DNA of 23,756 nucleotides from CAUVKI01 sp963552605 (GCA_963552605.1 CAUVKI010000030.1:1-23756); one strand, 5' to 3'; positions 8,046 through 15,301 are shown, counted from the stretch's first letter. Program-made: numbers and translations. The notes: generated by a model from the letters alone, not told the origin.

Positions 8046-8084
8046 AAAACACCTCTGCAATCACAGCGCAGGGGTGTTTTTTTT
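8046..8084 (+). terminator. Intrinsic terminator of nfnAB
   Basis: A 13-bp stem (8046-8058 with 8068-8080, core ACACCTCTGC/GCAGGGGTGT with one G-T pair) and a 9-base loop, with a T run to 8084. It starts four bases after the nfnB stop. Confidence 0.85.
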
Positions 8085-8119
8085 GTTGCAGTCGCAACTT
8101 ATCGTGATAAATTATATCG

Positions 8120-8137
8120 TTTTTTTTTTTTTTTTTT
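8120..8137 (+). repeat. 18-T homopolymer upstream of the ACP promoter
   Basis: A run of 18 consecutive T lies about 33 bases before the -10 box of the ACP-GNAT operon. Tracts of this length are prone to slippage, and this one is in the region where UP elements or activators act. Confidence 0.7.
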
Positions 8138-8166
8138 GATTGCGTTCATAACATTATCAACATATA

Positions 8167-8175
8167 TGGTATAAT
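8167..8175 (+). promoter_or_regulatory. Extended -10 promoter of the ACP-GNAT operon
   Basis: TGGTATAAT (TATAAT at 8170-8175) is a consensus extended -10. The -35 position is poor (TTCATA with a 19-base spacer is the best guess), as expected for extended -10 promoters. The start codon is about 45 bases downstream of the predicted start site. Confidence 0.6.
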
Positions 8176-8224
8176 GCCAAAGGGTTGATAAAATTTGACG
8201 GTTCAAAAAATAAGGGGGAAAACG

Positions 8225-8488
8225 ATGAATAACTTGGAAAGATATGTTTCCGTGTTCAAAGAATTGTTTGATGCGGATAAAGAAACCTTATTCAAAGGTT
8301 TCAGGTACGAAGACTCTCCGAGGTGGGATTCTATGGGGCACTTGTCTTTGGTGGCAAATTTGGAGAAAGAATTCGGAATAACTATGGAATTTGACGATGT
8401 TGAGGACTTTTCGTCTTTTAGAAAGGGTATTGAAATCCTTAGAAAATACGGAGTGGAAATCTCCTTGAAAAATTTGGAGGGCTTTTAA
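8225..8488 (+). CDS. Acyl carrier protein-like protein
   Basis: An 87-residue acidic helical protein with the phosphopantetheine attachment pattern WDSMGHLSLVANLEKEFGI; Ser36 in the DSM triplet is the expected attachment site. This is the DSL-type motif of acyl carrier proteins, and the following helix (LEKEFGITMEF) also fits the family. It diverges from the fatty-acid synthesis ACP and resembles the specialised ACPs found in surface-glycan and flagellin-glycosylation loci. The start is the ATG at 8225 with GGGGGAA seven bases upstream; a TTG at 8195 in the same frame has no ribosome site. The next gene follows without a gap, and its GTG start uses a ribosome site inside this gene. The acyl group carried is unknown. 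Confidence 0.75.
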   Translation: MNNLERYVSVFKELFDADKETLFKGFRYEDSPRWDSMGHLSLVANLEKEFGITMEFDDVEDFSSFRKGIEILRKYGVEISLKNLEGF

Positions 8489-9046
8489 GTGGGCAAGCTT
8501 GATAGGGTTTTACTCCGCTCAATAGAGTACGAAGATTTGCCGAAAGTTATGCAATGGAGAATGAGTCCCGAAATCACAAGGTATATGTATACGGATCCCG
8601 TACTTACCCTTGAGGGACAAAGAGAGTGGCTTAAAAAGATCAAAAACAATTCCGATGTAAAGTATTATATAATTGAGATCGGAGGGGAGGGCTGTGGAGT
8701 AATAAGCATAAGCGGACTTGAGAGAGAAGACGGAATTGTAAGTTGGCAATATTACATAGGAGAAAAAAGACTTAGCAGTTTGTTTTTAGCGTTGTCGTTA
8801 GAGATGAGCCTCTATGATTATATTTTTTTTACACTGGAGAAAAAATCCTCAGTACTCAATGTGTTTTCACTAAACGAGGGAGTGATAAAGCTTCATCTTA
8901 TGTGCGGGTGTACAATAAAAGAAGAAAGGAAAAGTCATATTGTTAAAAACGGAGTTCCCTATGATGTGACCCTTTTGGAAATGACTTCCGAGAATTGGAG
9001 AAAAATTCGTGAAAGTAAACGCTATGAAAAAATAACTTTTGAGTAA
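8489..9046 (+). CDS. GNAT-family N-acetyltransferase, PseH-like
   Basis: A 185-residue GNAT acyltransferase. The N-terminal part LRSIEYEDLPKVMQWRMSP, with ITRYMYTDPVLTLEGQREWL following, resembles PseH/FlmH-type enzymes that N-acetylate 4-amino sugar nucleotides in pseudaminic acid synthesis. The central strand with GCGVISISG and the YYIGEKR segment occupy the acetyl-CoA-binding region, though the classic R/QxxGxG/A loop is not well kept. The GTG start immediately follows the ACP stop, with GGAGGG at 8476-8481 seven bases upstream. No other pseudaminic-acid gene is present. With the ACP next to it, it may use an acyl-ACP donor; that is inference. The GNAT assignment is firmer than the PseH subfamily. 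Confidence 0.7.
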   Translation: MGKLDRVLLRSIEYEDLPKVMQWRMSPEITRYMYTDPVLTLEGQREWLKKIKNNSDVKYYIIEIGGEGCGVISISGLEREDGIVSWQYYIGEKRLSSLFLALSLEMSLYDYIFFTLEKKSSVLNVFSLNEGVIKLHLMCGCTIKEERKSHIVKNGVPYDVTLLEMTSENWRKIRESKRYEKITFE

Positions 9047-9048
9047 TA

Positions 9049-9077
9049 AAAAAACGCCTTAAGCGGGCGTTTTTTTT
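9049..9077 (+). terminator. Intrinsic terminator of the ACP-GNAT operon
   Basis: AAAACGCC (9051-9058) pairs with GGCGTTTT (9066-9073) across a short loop, and the T run continues to 9077. It begins right after the GNAT stop codon. Confidence 0.8.
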
Positions 9078-9139
9078 ATTTTCTTCAAGCTCTTGTTTTT
9101 ATTGGAGGAAACTACATTGTGCGACACAAAGAAAAAATT

Positions 9140-9161
9140 GTGAAATTTTAAAAAATTTCAC
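9140..9161. promoter_or_regulatory. 22-bp palindrome against the thl -35 box
   Basis: GTGAAATTTT (9140-9149) and AAAATTTCAC (9152-9161) form a perfect 10-bp inverted repeat around two bases, directly abutting the -35 hexamer. This is a typical repressor or activator position. The half-sites recall Rex (GTGAAA/TTTCAC) but are 10 rather than 4 bases apart, so Rex is not claimed. Confidence 0.5.
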
Positions 9162-9190
9162 TGGACAAATCATCAATAAGGTGCTAAAAT
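9162..9190 (+). promoter_or_regulatory. thl promoter
   Basis: TGGACA (9162-9167), a 17-base spacer ending in TGC, and TAAAAT (9185-9190) make a good sigma-A promoter with an extended -10 element. The leader is about 65 bases and contains GTTAAG/CTTAAC (9211-9216 with 9239-9244), which could form a hairpin before the ribosome site. Confidence 0.7.
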
Positions 9191-9262
9191 TTAAGTAAGA
9201 TATATTTTAAGTTAAGACAAGTGGGTGATATATCTACACTTAACAAAAGAGGAGGAATGAAA

Positions 9263-10447
9263 ATGAGCAGAAAAGTAGTGATTGCAGGTGCGGTTCGTAC
9301 AGCTTTGGGAAGTATGGGAGGATCTCTTTCAACGGTGCCTTCGGCAAAACTCGGTGAAATCGTGGTGAGAGAAGCTCTCAAGAGAGCGAATGTTAAGCCG
9401 GAAATGGTTGATATGGTTTATATGGGGTGCGTTTTGCAGGCGGCTCAAGGTCAAAACATCGCAAGACAGGCAAGTGTTAATGCAGGCATCCCCGTGGAAA
9501 CTCCGGCTCTTACATTGAACATAGTGTGCGGTTCGGGGCTTGAAGCGGTAAACACTGCGGCAAATCTCATAAGAAACGGTGAAGCGGATATCGTGGTTGC
9601 AGGCGGTGTTGAGAATATGTCAATGGCTCCTTATGCTCTTACAAAAGCTCGCTACGGCTATAGAATGGGAGAGGCCTCAATGATGGACACTATGGTTCAC
9701 GACGGTCTTACCGACATTTTTAACCACTATCATATGGGAATCACCGCAGAAAATGTTGTGGAAAGATACAACATCAAGAGAGAAGAGTTGGACGAATTTG
9801 CAGCACTTAGTCAGCAAAAGGCGGCTAAAGCTCAAGCTGAAGGAAAGTTTAAGGACGAAATCGTGCCTGTTGAAGTAAAGCAAAAGAAAGAAACGGTTAT
9901 GTTTGACAAAGATGAGGGAGTCAGAGCATCTTCGACGGCAGAGGGGCTTTCAAAGTTAAAACCCGCTTTCAAAAAAGACGGAACCGTTACGGCAGGAAAC
10001 TCTTCCACCATAAATGACGGAGCGGCGGCGGTAGTGGTTATGAGTGAGGAGAAAGCGAAGGAATTAGGAGTTAAGGCTCAAGTTGAGTGGGTAGGAAGCG
10101 CTTTGGGCGGAGTCGAACCCGAGGTTATGGGCATAGGTCCCGTCGCTTCAACCAAAAATCTTATGAAGAAGCTTAATATAACCGTAAATGATTTTGATTT
10201 GATTGAAGCTAACGAAGCTTTTGCTTCTCAGTCGATTGCCGTGGCAAGAGATTTGGGATTTGACAAGAGCAAGGTCAATGTGAACGGAGGAGCGATAGCT
10301 TTGGGACACCCTGTGGGCTGCTCGGGCTGCAGAATTTTGGTTACTTTGATTTATGAACTTTTAAGAAGGAGCGATGCAAAAACCGGTCTTGCAACCCTTT
10401 GCATAGGCGGAGGAATGGGTTGCTCGACTATGGTAAAAAAAATATAG
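9263..10447 (+). CDS. thl: Acetyl-CoA C-acetyltransferase (thiolase)
   Basis: A 394-residue biosynthetic thiolase that condenses two acetyl-CoA into acetoacetyl-CoA, the first step towards butyryl-CoA. Catalytic residues are all visible: Cys89 in NIVCGSG, His349 in ALGHPVGCSG, and Cys380 in LCIGGGMG; NEAFA near residue 319 is also conserved. The length is standard. The frame is open from 9221, but the ATG at 9263 has AGAGGAGGA seven bases before it, while the ATG at 9257 is too close. It has its own promoter and is separated from crt by about 200 bases that include a possible terminator and a second promoter, so thl can be expressed apart from the rest of the pathway. Confidence 0.95.
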   Translation: MSRKVVIAGAVRTALGSMGGSLSTVPSAKLGEIVVREALKRANVKPEMVDMVYMGCVLQAAQGQNIARQASVNAGIPVETPALTLNIVCGSGLEAVNTAANLIRNGEADIVVAGGVENMSMAPYALTKARYGYRMGEASMMDTMVHDGLTDIFNHYHMGITAENVVERYNIKREELDEFAALSQQKAAKAQAEGKFKDEIVPVEVKQKKETVMFDKDEGVRASSTAEGLSKLKPAFKKDGTVTAGNSSTINDGAAAVVVMSEEKAKELGVKAQVEWVGSALGGVEPEVMGIGPVASTKNLMKKLNITVNDFDLIEANEAFASQSIAVARDLGFDKSKVNVNGGAIALGHPVGCSGCRILVTLIYELLRRSDAKTGLATLCIGGGMGCSTMVKKI

Positions 10448-10467
10448 TCTGACTATATAGAGCAATG

Positions 10468-10549
10468 ATACGCAGCGGATTTTAAGATATGGTTTTTAAG
10501 TTTTTTCTGAATGAGCTTAAAATGCTGTGCTTTCTGCTGCGTATTTTTT
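10468..10549 (+). terminator. Possible long-stem terminator after thl
   Basis: ATACGCAGC (10468-10476) pairs with GCTGCGTAT (10536-10544), with the inner pair ATTTTAAG (10479-10486)/CTTAAAAT (10516-10523), and a T run to 10549. The loop is long for an intrinsic terminator, so it may be a partial terminator or attenuator between thl and crt. Confidence 0.45.
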
Positions 10550-10610
10550 GCCGAATTTTTTTAATTTTCGGTGCAAATTTCACCTTAGAGACTCTAAACA
10601 TCAGATTATG

Positions 10611-10619
10611 TGGTATAAT
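10611..10619 (+). promoter_or_regulatory. Extended -10 promoter of the crt operon
   Basis: TGGTATAAT, identical to the ACP-GNAT extended -10, lies 33 bases before the crt start. No good -35 is seen 17 bases upstream. Confidence 0.55.
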
Positions 10620-10651
10620 GGTTGCGGTCTGCAAAAGGAAAGGAGGGGAAT

Positions 10652-11431
10652 ATGGCTTTTGTAAAGGTAGAAACAAATGAGGCGGTTGCGGTTGTGACTA
10701 TCACGAGAAGTGACAAACTGAACGCTTTGAATACCGAGGTGTTGGAAGATCTATATCGTGCTTTTTCATCAATTGATTTGGAAGAGATTCGTTGCGTGGT
10801 TCTCACGGGCGAGGGAAACAAATCTTTTGTGGCGGGTGCCGATATAGGCGAGATGAGAGACAAGAACAAAATGGAGGGCGAGGAGTTTGCCAGTCGAGGG
10901 AATTTCGTTTTCAGGAAAATAGAAACTTTTCCCATTCCCGTGATTGCAGCGGTAAACGGTTATGCTTTGGGCGGCGGAAATGAGCTTGCTATGAGCTGTG
11001 ATATAAGGATTTGCTCGGATAATGCGGTTTTCGGTCAGCCCGAAACGGGTTTGGGTATTACTCCGGGTTTTGGAGGAACTCAAAGACTTGCCCGTATCAT
11101 AGGCTCGCTCAGCCGTGCAAAGGAGCTTCTCTATACCGCAAAGAACATTAAAGCGGATGAAGCTCTTTCATTGGGGCTTGTGAGTGCGGTTTATCCTCAG
11201 GCTGATTTGATGAATGAAGCTATGAAGATGGCAAAAAAAATTGCTTCAAATGCACCCGTTGCCGTGAGAATGACCAAGAGGGCTGTAAATGAAGGTTTGG
11301 AGCTTCCTATGGACTCGGCAATTACATTGGAGGCGAGGTTATTCGGTTCCTGCTTCGCTACGGAAGACCAAAAGGTGGGAATGACTGCATTTTTGGAAAA
11401 TCAAAAGGAAAAGGTTTTCAAGAACAGGTAA
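10652..11431 (+). CDS. crt: 3-hydroxybutyryl-CoA dehydratase (crotonase)
   Basis: A 259-residue enoyl-CoA hydratase/isomerase family enzyme that dehydrates 3-hydroxybutyryl-CoA to crotonyl-CoA. The oxyanion-hole segment FVAGADIGEM is near residue 59. The two catalytic glutamates are Glu111 (GGGNELAMSCDI) and Glu131 (FGQPETGLG), followed by GFGGTQRLARIIG. The frame is open from 10622, but the ATG at 10652 sits behind AAGGAGGGG and gives the normal length. It is first in a tight run crt-hbd-bcd-etfB-etfA (gaps of 9-25 bases), the clostridial butyryl-CoA synthesis set; hbd is more often placed last in clostridia. Confidence 0.95.
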   Translation: MAFVKVETNEAVAVVTITRSDKLNALNTEVLEDLYRAFSSIDLEEIRCVVLTGEGNKSFVAGADIGEMRDKNKMEGEEFASRGNFVFRKIETFPIPVIAAVNGYALGGGNELAMSCDIRICSDNAVFGQPETGLGITPGFGGTQRLARIIGSLSRAKELLYTAKNIKADEALSLGLVSAVYPQADLMNEAMKMAKKIASNAPVAVRMTKRAVNEGLELPMDSAITLEARLFGSCFATEDQKVGMTAFLENQKEKVFKNR

Positions 11432-11456
11432 TTTGATTTAGAAAGGAGAGATTGTT

Positions 11457-12293
11457 ATGAAAGTCGGAGTTATCGGTGTCAGCACAATGGGCAGCGGAGT
11501 TGTACAGGTATTCGCTCAGGCAGGTCATGAGGTAAAGATTGCAGGTCGAAATATGGATCGTGCTGAATTCGGAAAGTCCAGTATAGCTAAGGGATTAGAA
11601 AAACTCGTTAAAAAAGAAAAGATGACAAAAGAGGCTTGTGACGGGGTTTTGGCTAAAATAATCCCGTGCCTTACCAAGGATCTTGGCGATTGCGACTTAA
11701 TCGTGGAAGCCGGCAGTGAGAATATGGAACTCAAAAAGACCATGTTCAAGGAACTTGACGACATCTGCAAAGAAGACACAATTTTTGCGACTAACACCTC
11801 ATCGCTTTCAATCACGGAGATTGGAGCGGGATTAAAGCATCCTATGATAGGTATGCACTTTTTCAACCCCGCACCTATGATGAAGCTCGTAGAGATTATT
11901 CCCGGACTTAACACACCGGACGAGTTGGTTGAAAAAATCGTTAAAATAACGGAGGAGATCGGAAAAACTCCCGTCAAGGTAAATGAAGCGGCAGGATTTG
12001 TGGTGAATAGAATTTTAATTCCCATGATAAATGAAGCTGTGGGAGTATTTGCCGAGGGAGTTGCTTCCGCTGAGGATATTGACACCGCTATGAAGCTTGG
12101 TGCCAACCACCCCATGGGACCTTTGGCTCTCGGAGATTTGATTGGAATAGACATCGTGCTTGCAATTATGGAAGTGCTATACCACGAAACGGGAGATTCC
12201 AAATACCGTCCGCATCCTTATTTAAGAAAGATGGTAAGGGGCGGCAGACTCGGCAGAAAGTCCGGAATGGGCTTCTTCGATTACAGCAAATAG
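11457..12293 (+). CDS. hbd: 3-hydroxybutyryl-CoA dehydrogenase, possibly NADPH-preferring
   Basis: A 278-residue 3-hydroxyacyl-CoA dehydrogenase reducing acetoacetyl-CoA to 3-hydroxybutyryl-CoA. Catalytic residues are recognisable in NTSSLSITEIG (Ser), GMHFFNPAPMMKLVE (His) and AAGFVVNRILIPMINEA (Asn), and the C-terminus LGRKSGMGFFDYSK is standard. Two features of the nucleotide site are unusual. The GxGxxG loop reads GVSTMG, with Ser9 in place of the second glycine. The acidic residue normally ending the second beta strand is replaced by Gly30-Arg31 (KIAGRN), a pattern associated with NADPH binding in Rossmann enzymes. The start ATG has AAAGGAGAG upstream. It lies between crt and bcd in the butyryl-CoA operon. 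The function is secure; the cofactor preference is inference. Confidence 0.94.
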   Translation: MKVGVIGVSTMGSGVVQVFAQAGHEVKIAGRNMDRAEFGKSSIAKGLEKLVKKEKMTKEACDGVLAKIIPCLTKDLGDCDLIVEAGSENMELKKTMFKELDDICKEDTIFATNTSSLSITEIGAGLKHPMIGMHFFNPAPMMKLVEIIPGLNTPDELVEKIVKITEEIGKTPVKVNEAAGFVVNRILIPMINEAVGVFAEGVASAEDIDTAMKLGANHPMGPLALGDLIGIDIVLAIMEVLYHETGDSKYRPHPYLRKMVRGGRLGRKSGMGFFDYSK

Positions 12294-12311
12294 TTTTTAA
12301 GGGAGGACAGA

Positions 12312-13451
12312 ATGGATTTTACTTTAAGTAAGGAGCATAAGCTCGCACAACAGCTTTTTCGTGAATTTTCATTAAACGAAGTAAAACCGCTTGCACAGGA
12401 AATTGACGAGCAGCACAGATTTCCTGATGAGACCGTAGAAAAAATGAAAAAATACGGCTTTATGGGAATTCCTTTTTCACAAGAGCTTGGAGGTCAAGGC
12501 AGTGATATACTGACCTATATCTTGGCTGTTGAGGAATTGGGGAGAGTGTGCGGTTCGACTTCGGTTATATTATCTGCGCATACATCTTTGTGCTGCTGTA
12601 CAATTGATGATAACGGAACGCCTGAGCAGAAAGAAAAGTTTTTGCGACCCCTAATCGACGGCAGAAAGCTTGGAGCATTTGCTCTTACGGAACCCGAGGC
12701 GGGAACAGACGCCGCAGGACAGCAAACTCACGCTGAGCTCGTCGGAGATGAATATATCCTTAACGGCTCAAAAATATTTATCACCAACGGAGGAAAAGCT
12801 GATACATTTATAGTATTCGCCATGACCGACAGAAGTAAGGGCACAAAAGGCATAAGTGCGTTTATCGTTGAAAAAGGCACTCCCGGATTTGAAACCGGTC
12901 CTGATGAAAAGAAAATGGGTATTCACGGTTCTTCAACAACGGAGCTTATCTTTATCGACTGTCATATACCCAAGGGAAATCTTTTGGGGAGAGAAGGCAA
13001 GGGCTTTAGTATCGCTATGCATACCCTTGACGGAGGACGTATAGGTATTGCCGCTCAAGCGTTGGGAATTGCACAGGGAGCGATGGATGTGGTTGTGGAT
13101 TATGTCAAGGAGAGAAAGCAATTCGGAAAACCCATTGCCAAGTTCCAAAATACACAATTCAAGCTTGCGGAAATGGAGATGGAGCTTGAAGCTGCAAGGT
13201 ATTTGGTTTACAGAGCGGCTGTAAAGAAAGATTTGGGTCAGCCTTACAGTTTTGAGGCGGCTATGGCGAAATTAAAAGCTTCCCGCACAGCTATGTGGAT
13301 TACCACTCGTGCGGTTCAAATGTTGGGCGGCTATGGATATATGCAGGATTACGATTTGGAACGTATGATGCGAGACGCAAAGATTACGGAAATCTATGAA
13401 GGTACCTCGGAAGTTATGCAGATGGTTATCTCAGGCAACTTATTGAAGTAG
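12312..13451 (+). CDS. bcd: Butyryl-CoA dehydrogenase
   Basis: A 379-residue acyl-CoA dehydrogenase that reduces crotonyl-CoA to butyryl-CoA with FAD. The catalytic base is Glu363 in ITEIYEGTSEV. Other family marks are FALTEPEAGTDAAG near residue 121, ITNGGKADTF, FIVEKGTPGF and the flavin-contacting QMLGGYGYMQDY segment. The length is standard. It is followed at once by etfB and etfA; in anaerobic Firmicutes this trio forms a soluble complex that bifurcates NADH electrons to crotonyl-CoA and ferredoxin. The ATG has GGGAGG about six bases upstream. The stop codon TAG is part of the etfB ribosome site (TAGGAGG). Confidence 0.95.
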   Translation: MDFTLSKEHKLAQQLFREFSLNEVKPLAQEIDEQHRFPDETVEKMKKYGFMGIPFSQELGGQGSDILTYILAVEELGRVCGSTSVILSAHTSLCCCTIDDNGTPEQKEKFLRPLIDGRKLGAFALTEPEAGTDAAGQQTHAELVGDEYILNGSKIFITNGGKADTFIVFAMTDRSKGTKGISAFIVEKGTPGFETGPDEKKMGIHGSSTTELIFIDCHIPKGNLLGREGKGFSIAMHTLDGGRIGIAAQALGIAQGAMDVVVDYVKERKQFGKPIAKFQNTQFKLAEMEMELEAARYLVYRAAVKKDLGQPYSFEAAMAKLKASRTAMWITTRAVQMLGGYGYMQDYDLERMMRDAKITEIYEGTSEVMQMVISGNLLK

Positions 13452-13460
13452 GAGGATGGA

Positions 13461-14240
13461 ATGAATATTGTTGTGTGCGTAAAGCAAGTGCCGGATACAA
13501 ACGAGGTTCGCATAGATCCCGTAAAAGGCACTCTTATTCGTGAGGGTGTGCCCTCGATTATGAATCCGGACGACAAAGCGGCGTTGGAGTTTGCACTTCA
13601 GGTAAAAGATGAACATGGCGGAAAAGTTTCGGTAATTTCAATGGGACCTCCCCAAGCGGAAGACGTTCTTCGTGAGGCTTTGGCTATGGGGGCGGACGAA
13701 GCTTTTCTCGTAACGGACAGAGCGTTCGGAGGAGCGGACACTTGGGCTACTTCCAAGACTATTGCGGGTGCGGTAAATAAGTTGGATTATGACTTGATTG
13801 TCTGTGGAAGACAGGCAATTGACGGAGATACCGCACAGGTTGGACCCGAGATGGCTGAACATTTGCATGTTCCCAACATAAGCTATGCTCAAAGTCTTAA
13901 AGTGGACGGAAACGAAGTTGAAGTTAAACGTTTGTATGATGAGGGATATCATGTTGTGCGTGCGAAGATGCCCGTTTTGGTGACGGCTCTTTCGGAAGCC
14001 GTGAAGCCTCGTTATATGACACCCAAGGGAATTCACGACGCCTACAAAAAAGAAATTAAGCAGTGGACTCGTGCGGATGTGCCCGTAGATGATTCAAATA
14101 TAGGTTTGAAAGGTTCGCCCACAAAGGTTGCGCAGTCTTTCCCCAAGAGCGTTAAGGCACCCGGTATGAAGATTGAAGAATCGGTAGAGAAGTCCGTGCA
14201 ATTTATCATGGATAAGCTCCAAGAGAAATATTTACTGTAA
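13461..14240 (+). CDS. etfB: Electron transfer flavoprotein beta subunit
   Basis: A 259-residue EtfB, partner of EtfA and Bcd. The segments SIMNPDDKAALEFAL near residue 32, AMGADEAFLVTDRAFGGAD near 75 and VCGRQAIDGDTAQVGPEMAEHL near 115 match the clostridial EtfB group that binds a second FAD at the NADH-oxidising bifurcation site, rather than the AMP-binding beta-oxidation type. Assignment to the bifurcating class rests on these motifs and on the bcd-etfB-etfA context and has not been tested. The start lies ten bases after bcd, with GGAGG upstream. Ten bases separate it from etfA. Confidence 0.94.
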   Translation: MNIVVCVKQVPDTNEVRIDPVKGTLIREGVPSIMNPDDKAALEFALQVKDEHGGKVSVISMGPPQAEDVLREALAMGADEAFLVTDRAFGGADTWATSKTIAGAVNKLDYDLIVCGRQAIDGDTAQVGPEMAEHLHVPNISYAQSLKVDGNEVEVKRLYDEGYHVVRAKMPVLVTALSEAVKPRYMTPKGIHDAYKKEIKQWTRADVPVDDSNIGLKGSPTKVAQSFPKSVKAPGMKIEESVEKSVQFIMDKLQEKYLL

Positions 14241-14250
14241 GGAGGCACAG

Positions 14251-15261
14251 ATGTCTGAACATAAAGGCGTATTTACATTCGCACAGCAAGTGGAAGGAGT
14301 GCTTACACCCGTTTCGTTGGAGCTGGTAGGCAAGGCCGGAGATTTGGCAAAGGAATTGGGCACTGACGTTACGGCGGTGCTTTTGGGAGAAAATATTCAG
14401 GAGTTGGCGACCACGCTTGTGGAGTATGGTGCCGACAGAGTAATTGTGGTTGACAGTCATAAGCTTAAATACTATTCGACCGAGCCTTATACACAGGCTT
14501 TGGATCATGTTATGAGAGAATACAAGCCGGAAGTTTTCCTGATCGGCGCTACGGCAATCGGTCGTGATTTAGGACCCAGACTTGCGGGAAGAATTCACAC
14601 AGGTCTTGTTGCGGACTGTACTAAGCTTGAGATAGACGAAAAGAGCAAGGATTTAAGAATGACACGTCCCGCATTCGGCGGAAACTTGATGGCGACAATT
14701 CTTTGTCAGGAACATCGTCCGCAGATGGCAACGGTTCGTCCCGGCGTTATGGTCAAAAATATCAGGGAGAACGGCCGAAAGGGAGAGATCATAAACTTCA
14801 AGGCGGATATGCCCGAGAACAATTGCTACGTAGAAATTAAAGAAGTAGCAAAGAAGATGGAGAAGAAGATCGATATACAGGATGCAAAAGTTCTTGTATC
14901 CGGCGGACGCGGAATGGCAGGTCCCGATAATTATAAAATTCTTCGTGCACTCGCAGATGAGTTGGGCGGAGAGATTTCCGCATCGAGAGCGGCTGTTGAT
15001 GCAGGGTGGCAGCCGAAAGAAAACCAAGTCGGTCAAACGGGAAAGACCGTTCGTCCTTCGCTGTATGTAGCATGCGGTATCTCGGGTGCAATTCAGCACT
15101 TGGCAGGTATGGAAGAATCCGATTATATAGTGGCTATAAACAAAGATCCCAATGCTCCGATTTTCAATGTTGCAGATGTCGGAATCGTGGGAGATCTTTT
15201 TAAGATTGTTCCCGAGCTTACAAAGGCTGTTAAAGATTTGAAAGCTAAAAAAGCTGAATAA
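14251..15261 (+). CDS. etfA: Electron transfer flavoprotein alpha subunit
   Basis: A 336-residue EtfA. The C-terminal FAD domain is complete: LVSGGRGMAGPDNY near residue 212, SASRAAVDAGW near 244, NQVGQTGKTVRPSLYVACG near 258, SGAIQHLAGM, and INKDPNAPIFNVADVGIVGD near 297. The N-terminal half is the usual EtfA/EtfB-type nucleotide-fold domain. No extra N-terminal ferredoxin domain is present, unlike some clostridial EtfA proteins. The start codon follows etfB by ten bases with AAGGAGG. It is the last gene of the butyryl-CoA operon; no butyrate kinase or CoA-transferase gene is in the window, so the final step to butyrate must be encoded elsewhere. Confidence 0.95.
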   Translation: MSEHKGVFTFAQQVEGVLTPVSLELVGKAGDLAKELGTDVTAVLLGENIQELATTLVEYGADRVIVVDSHKLKYYSTEPYTQALDHVMREYKPEVFLIGATAIGRDLGPRLAGRIHTGLVADCTKLEIDEKSKDLRMTRPAFGGNLMATILCQEHRPQMATVRPGVMVKNIRENGRKGEIINFKADMPENNCYVEIKEVAKKMEKKIDIQDAKVLVSGGRGMAGPDNYKILRALADELGGEISASRAAVDAGWQPKENQVGQTGKTVRPSLYVACGISGAIQHLAGMEESDYIVAINKDPNAPIFNVADVGIVGDLFKIVPELTKAVKDLKAKKAE

Positions 15262-15264
15262 TAA

Positions 15265-15301
15265 AAAATGCTTCGTCATTTTATGGCGGAGCATTTTTTT
15301 T
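15265..15301 (+). terminator. Intrinsic terminator of the butyryl-CoA operon
   Basis: AATGCTTCG (15267-15275) pairs with CGGAGCATT (15287-15295, one G-T pair), followed by T to 15301. It starts just after the etfA stop. Confidence 0.85.

Noticed and set aside
8489..9046. A complete pseudaminic acid pathway
   Set aside because: Only the PseH-like gene is present; no PseB, C, F, G or I homologue occurs in the window.
9140..9161. Rex operator at the thl promoter
   Set aside because: The GTGAAA/TTTCAC half-sites are 10 bases apart rather than the 4 expected for Rex, so it is only reported as an unassigned palindrome.
11525..12202. Minus-strand 225-residue reading frame
   Set aside because: Antisense to hbd; Ser/Ile-rich low-information translation arising from the codon bias of the real gene.
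14653..15294. Minus-strand 213-residue reading frame
   Set aside because: Antisense to etfA and starting inside the etfA terminator; no recognisable domain.
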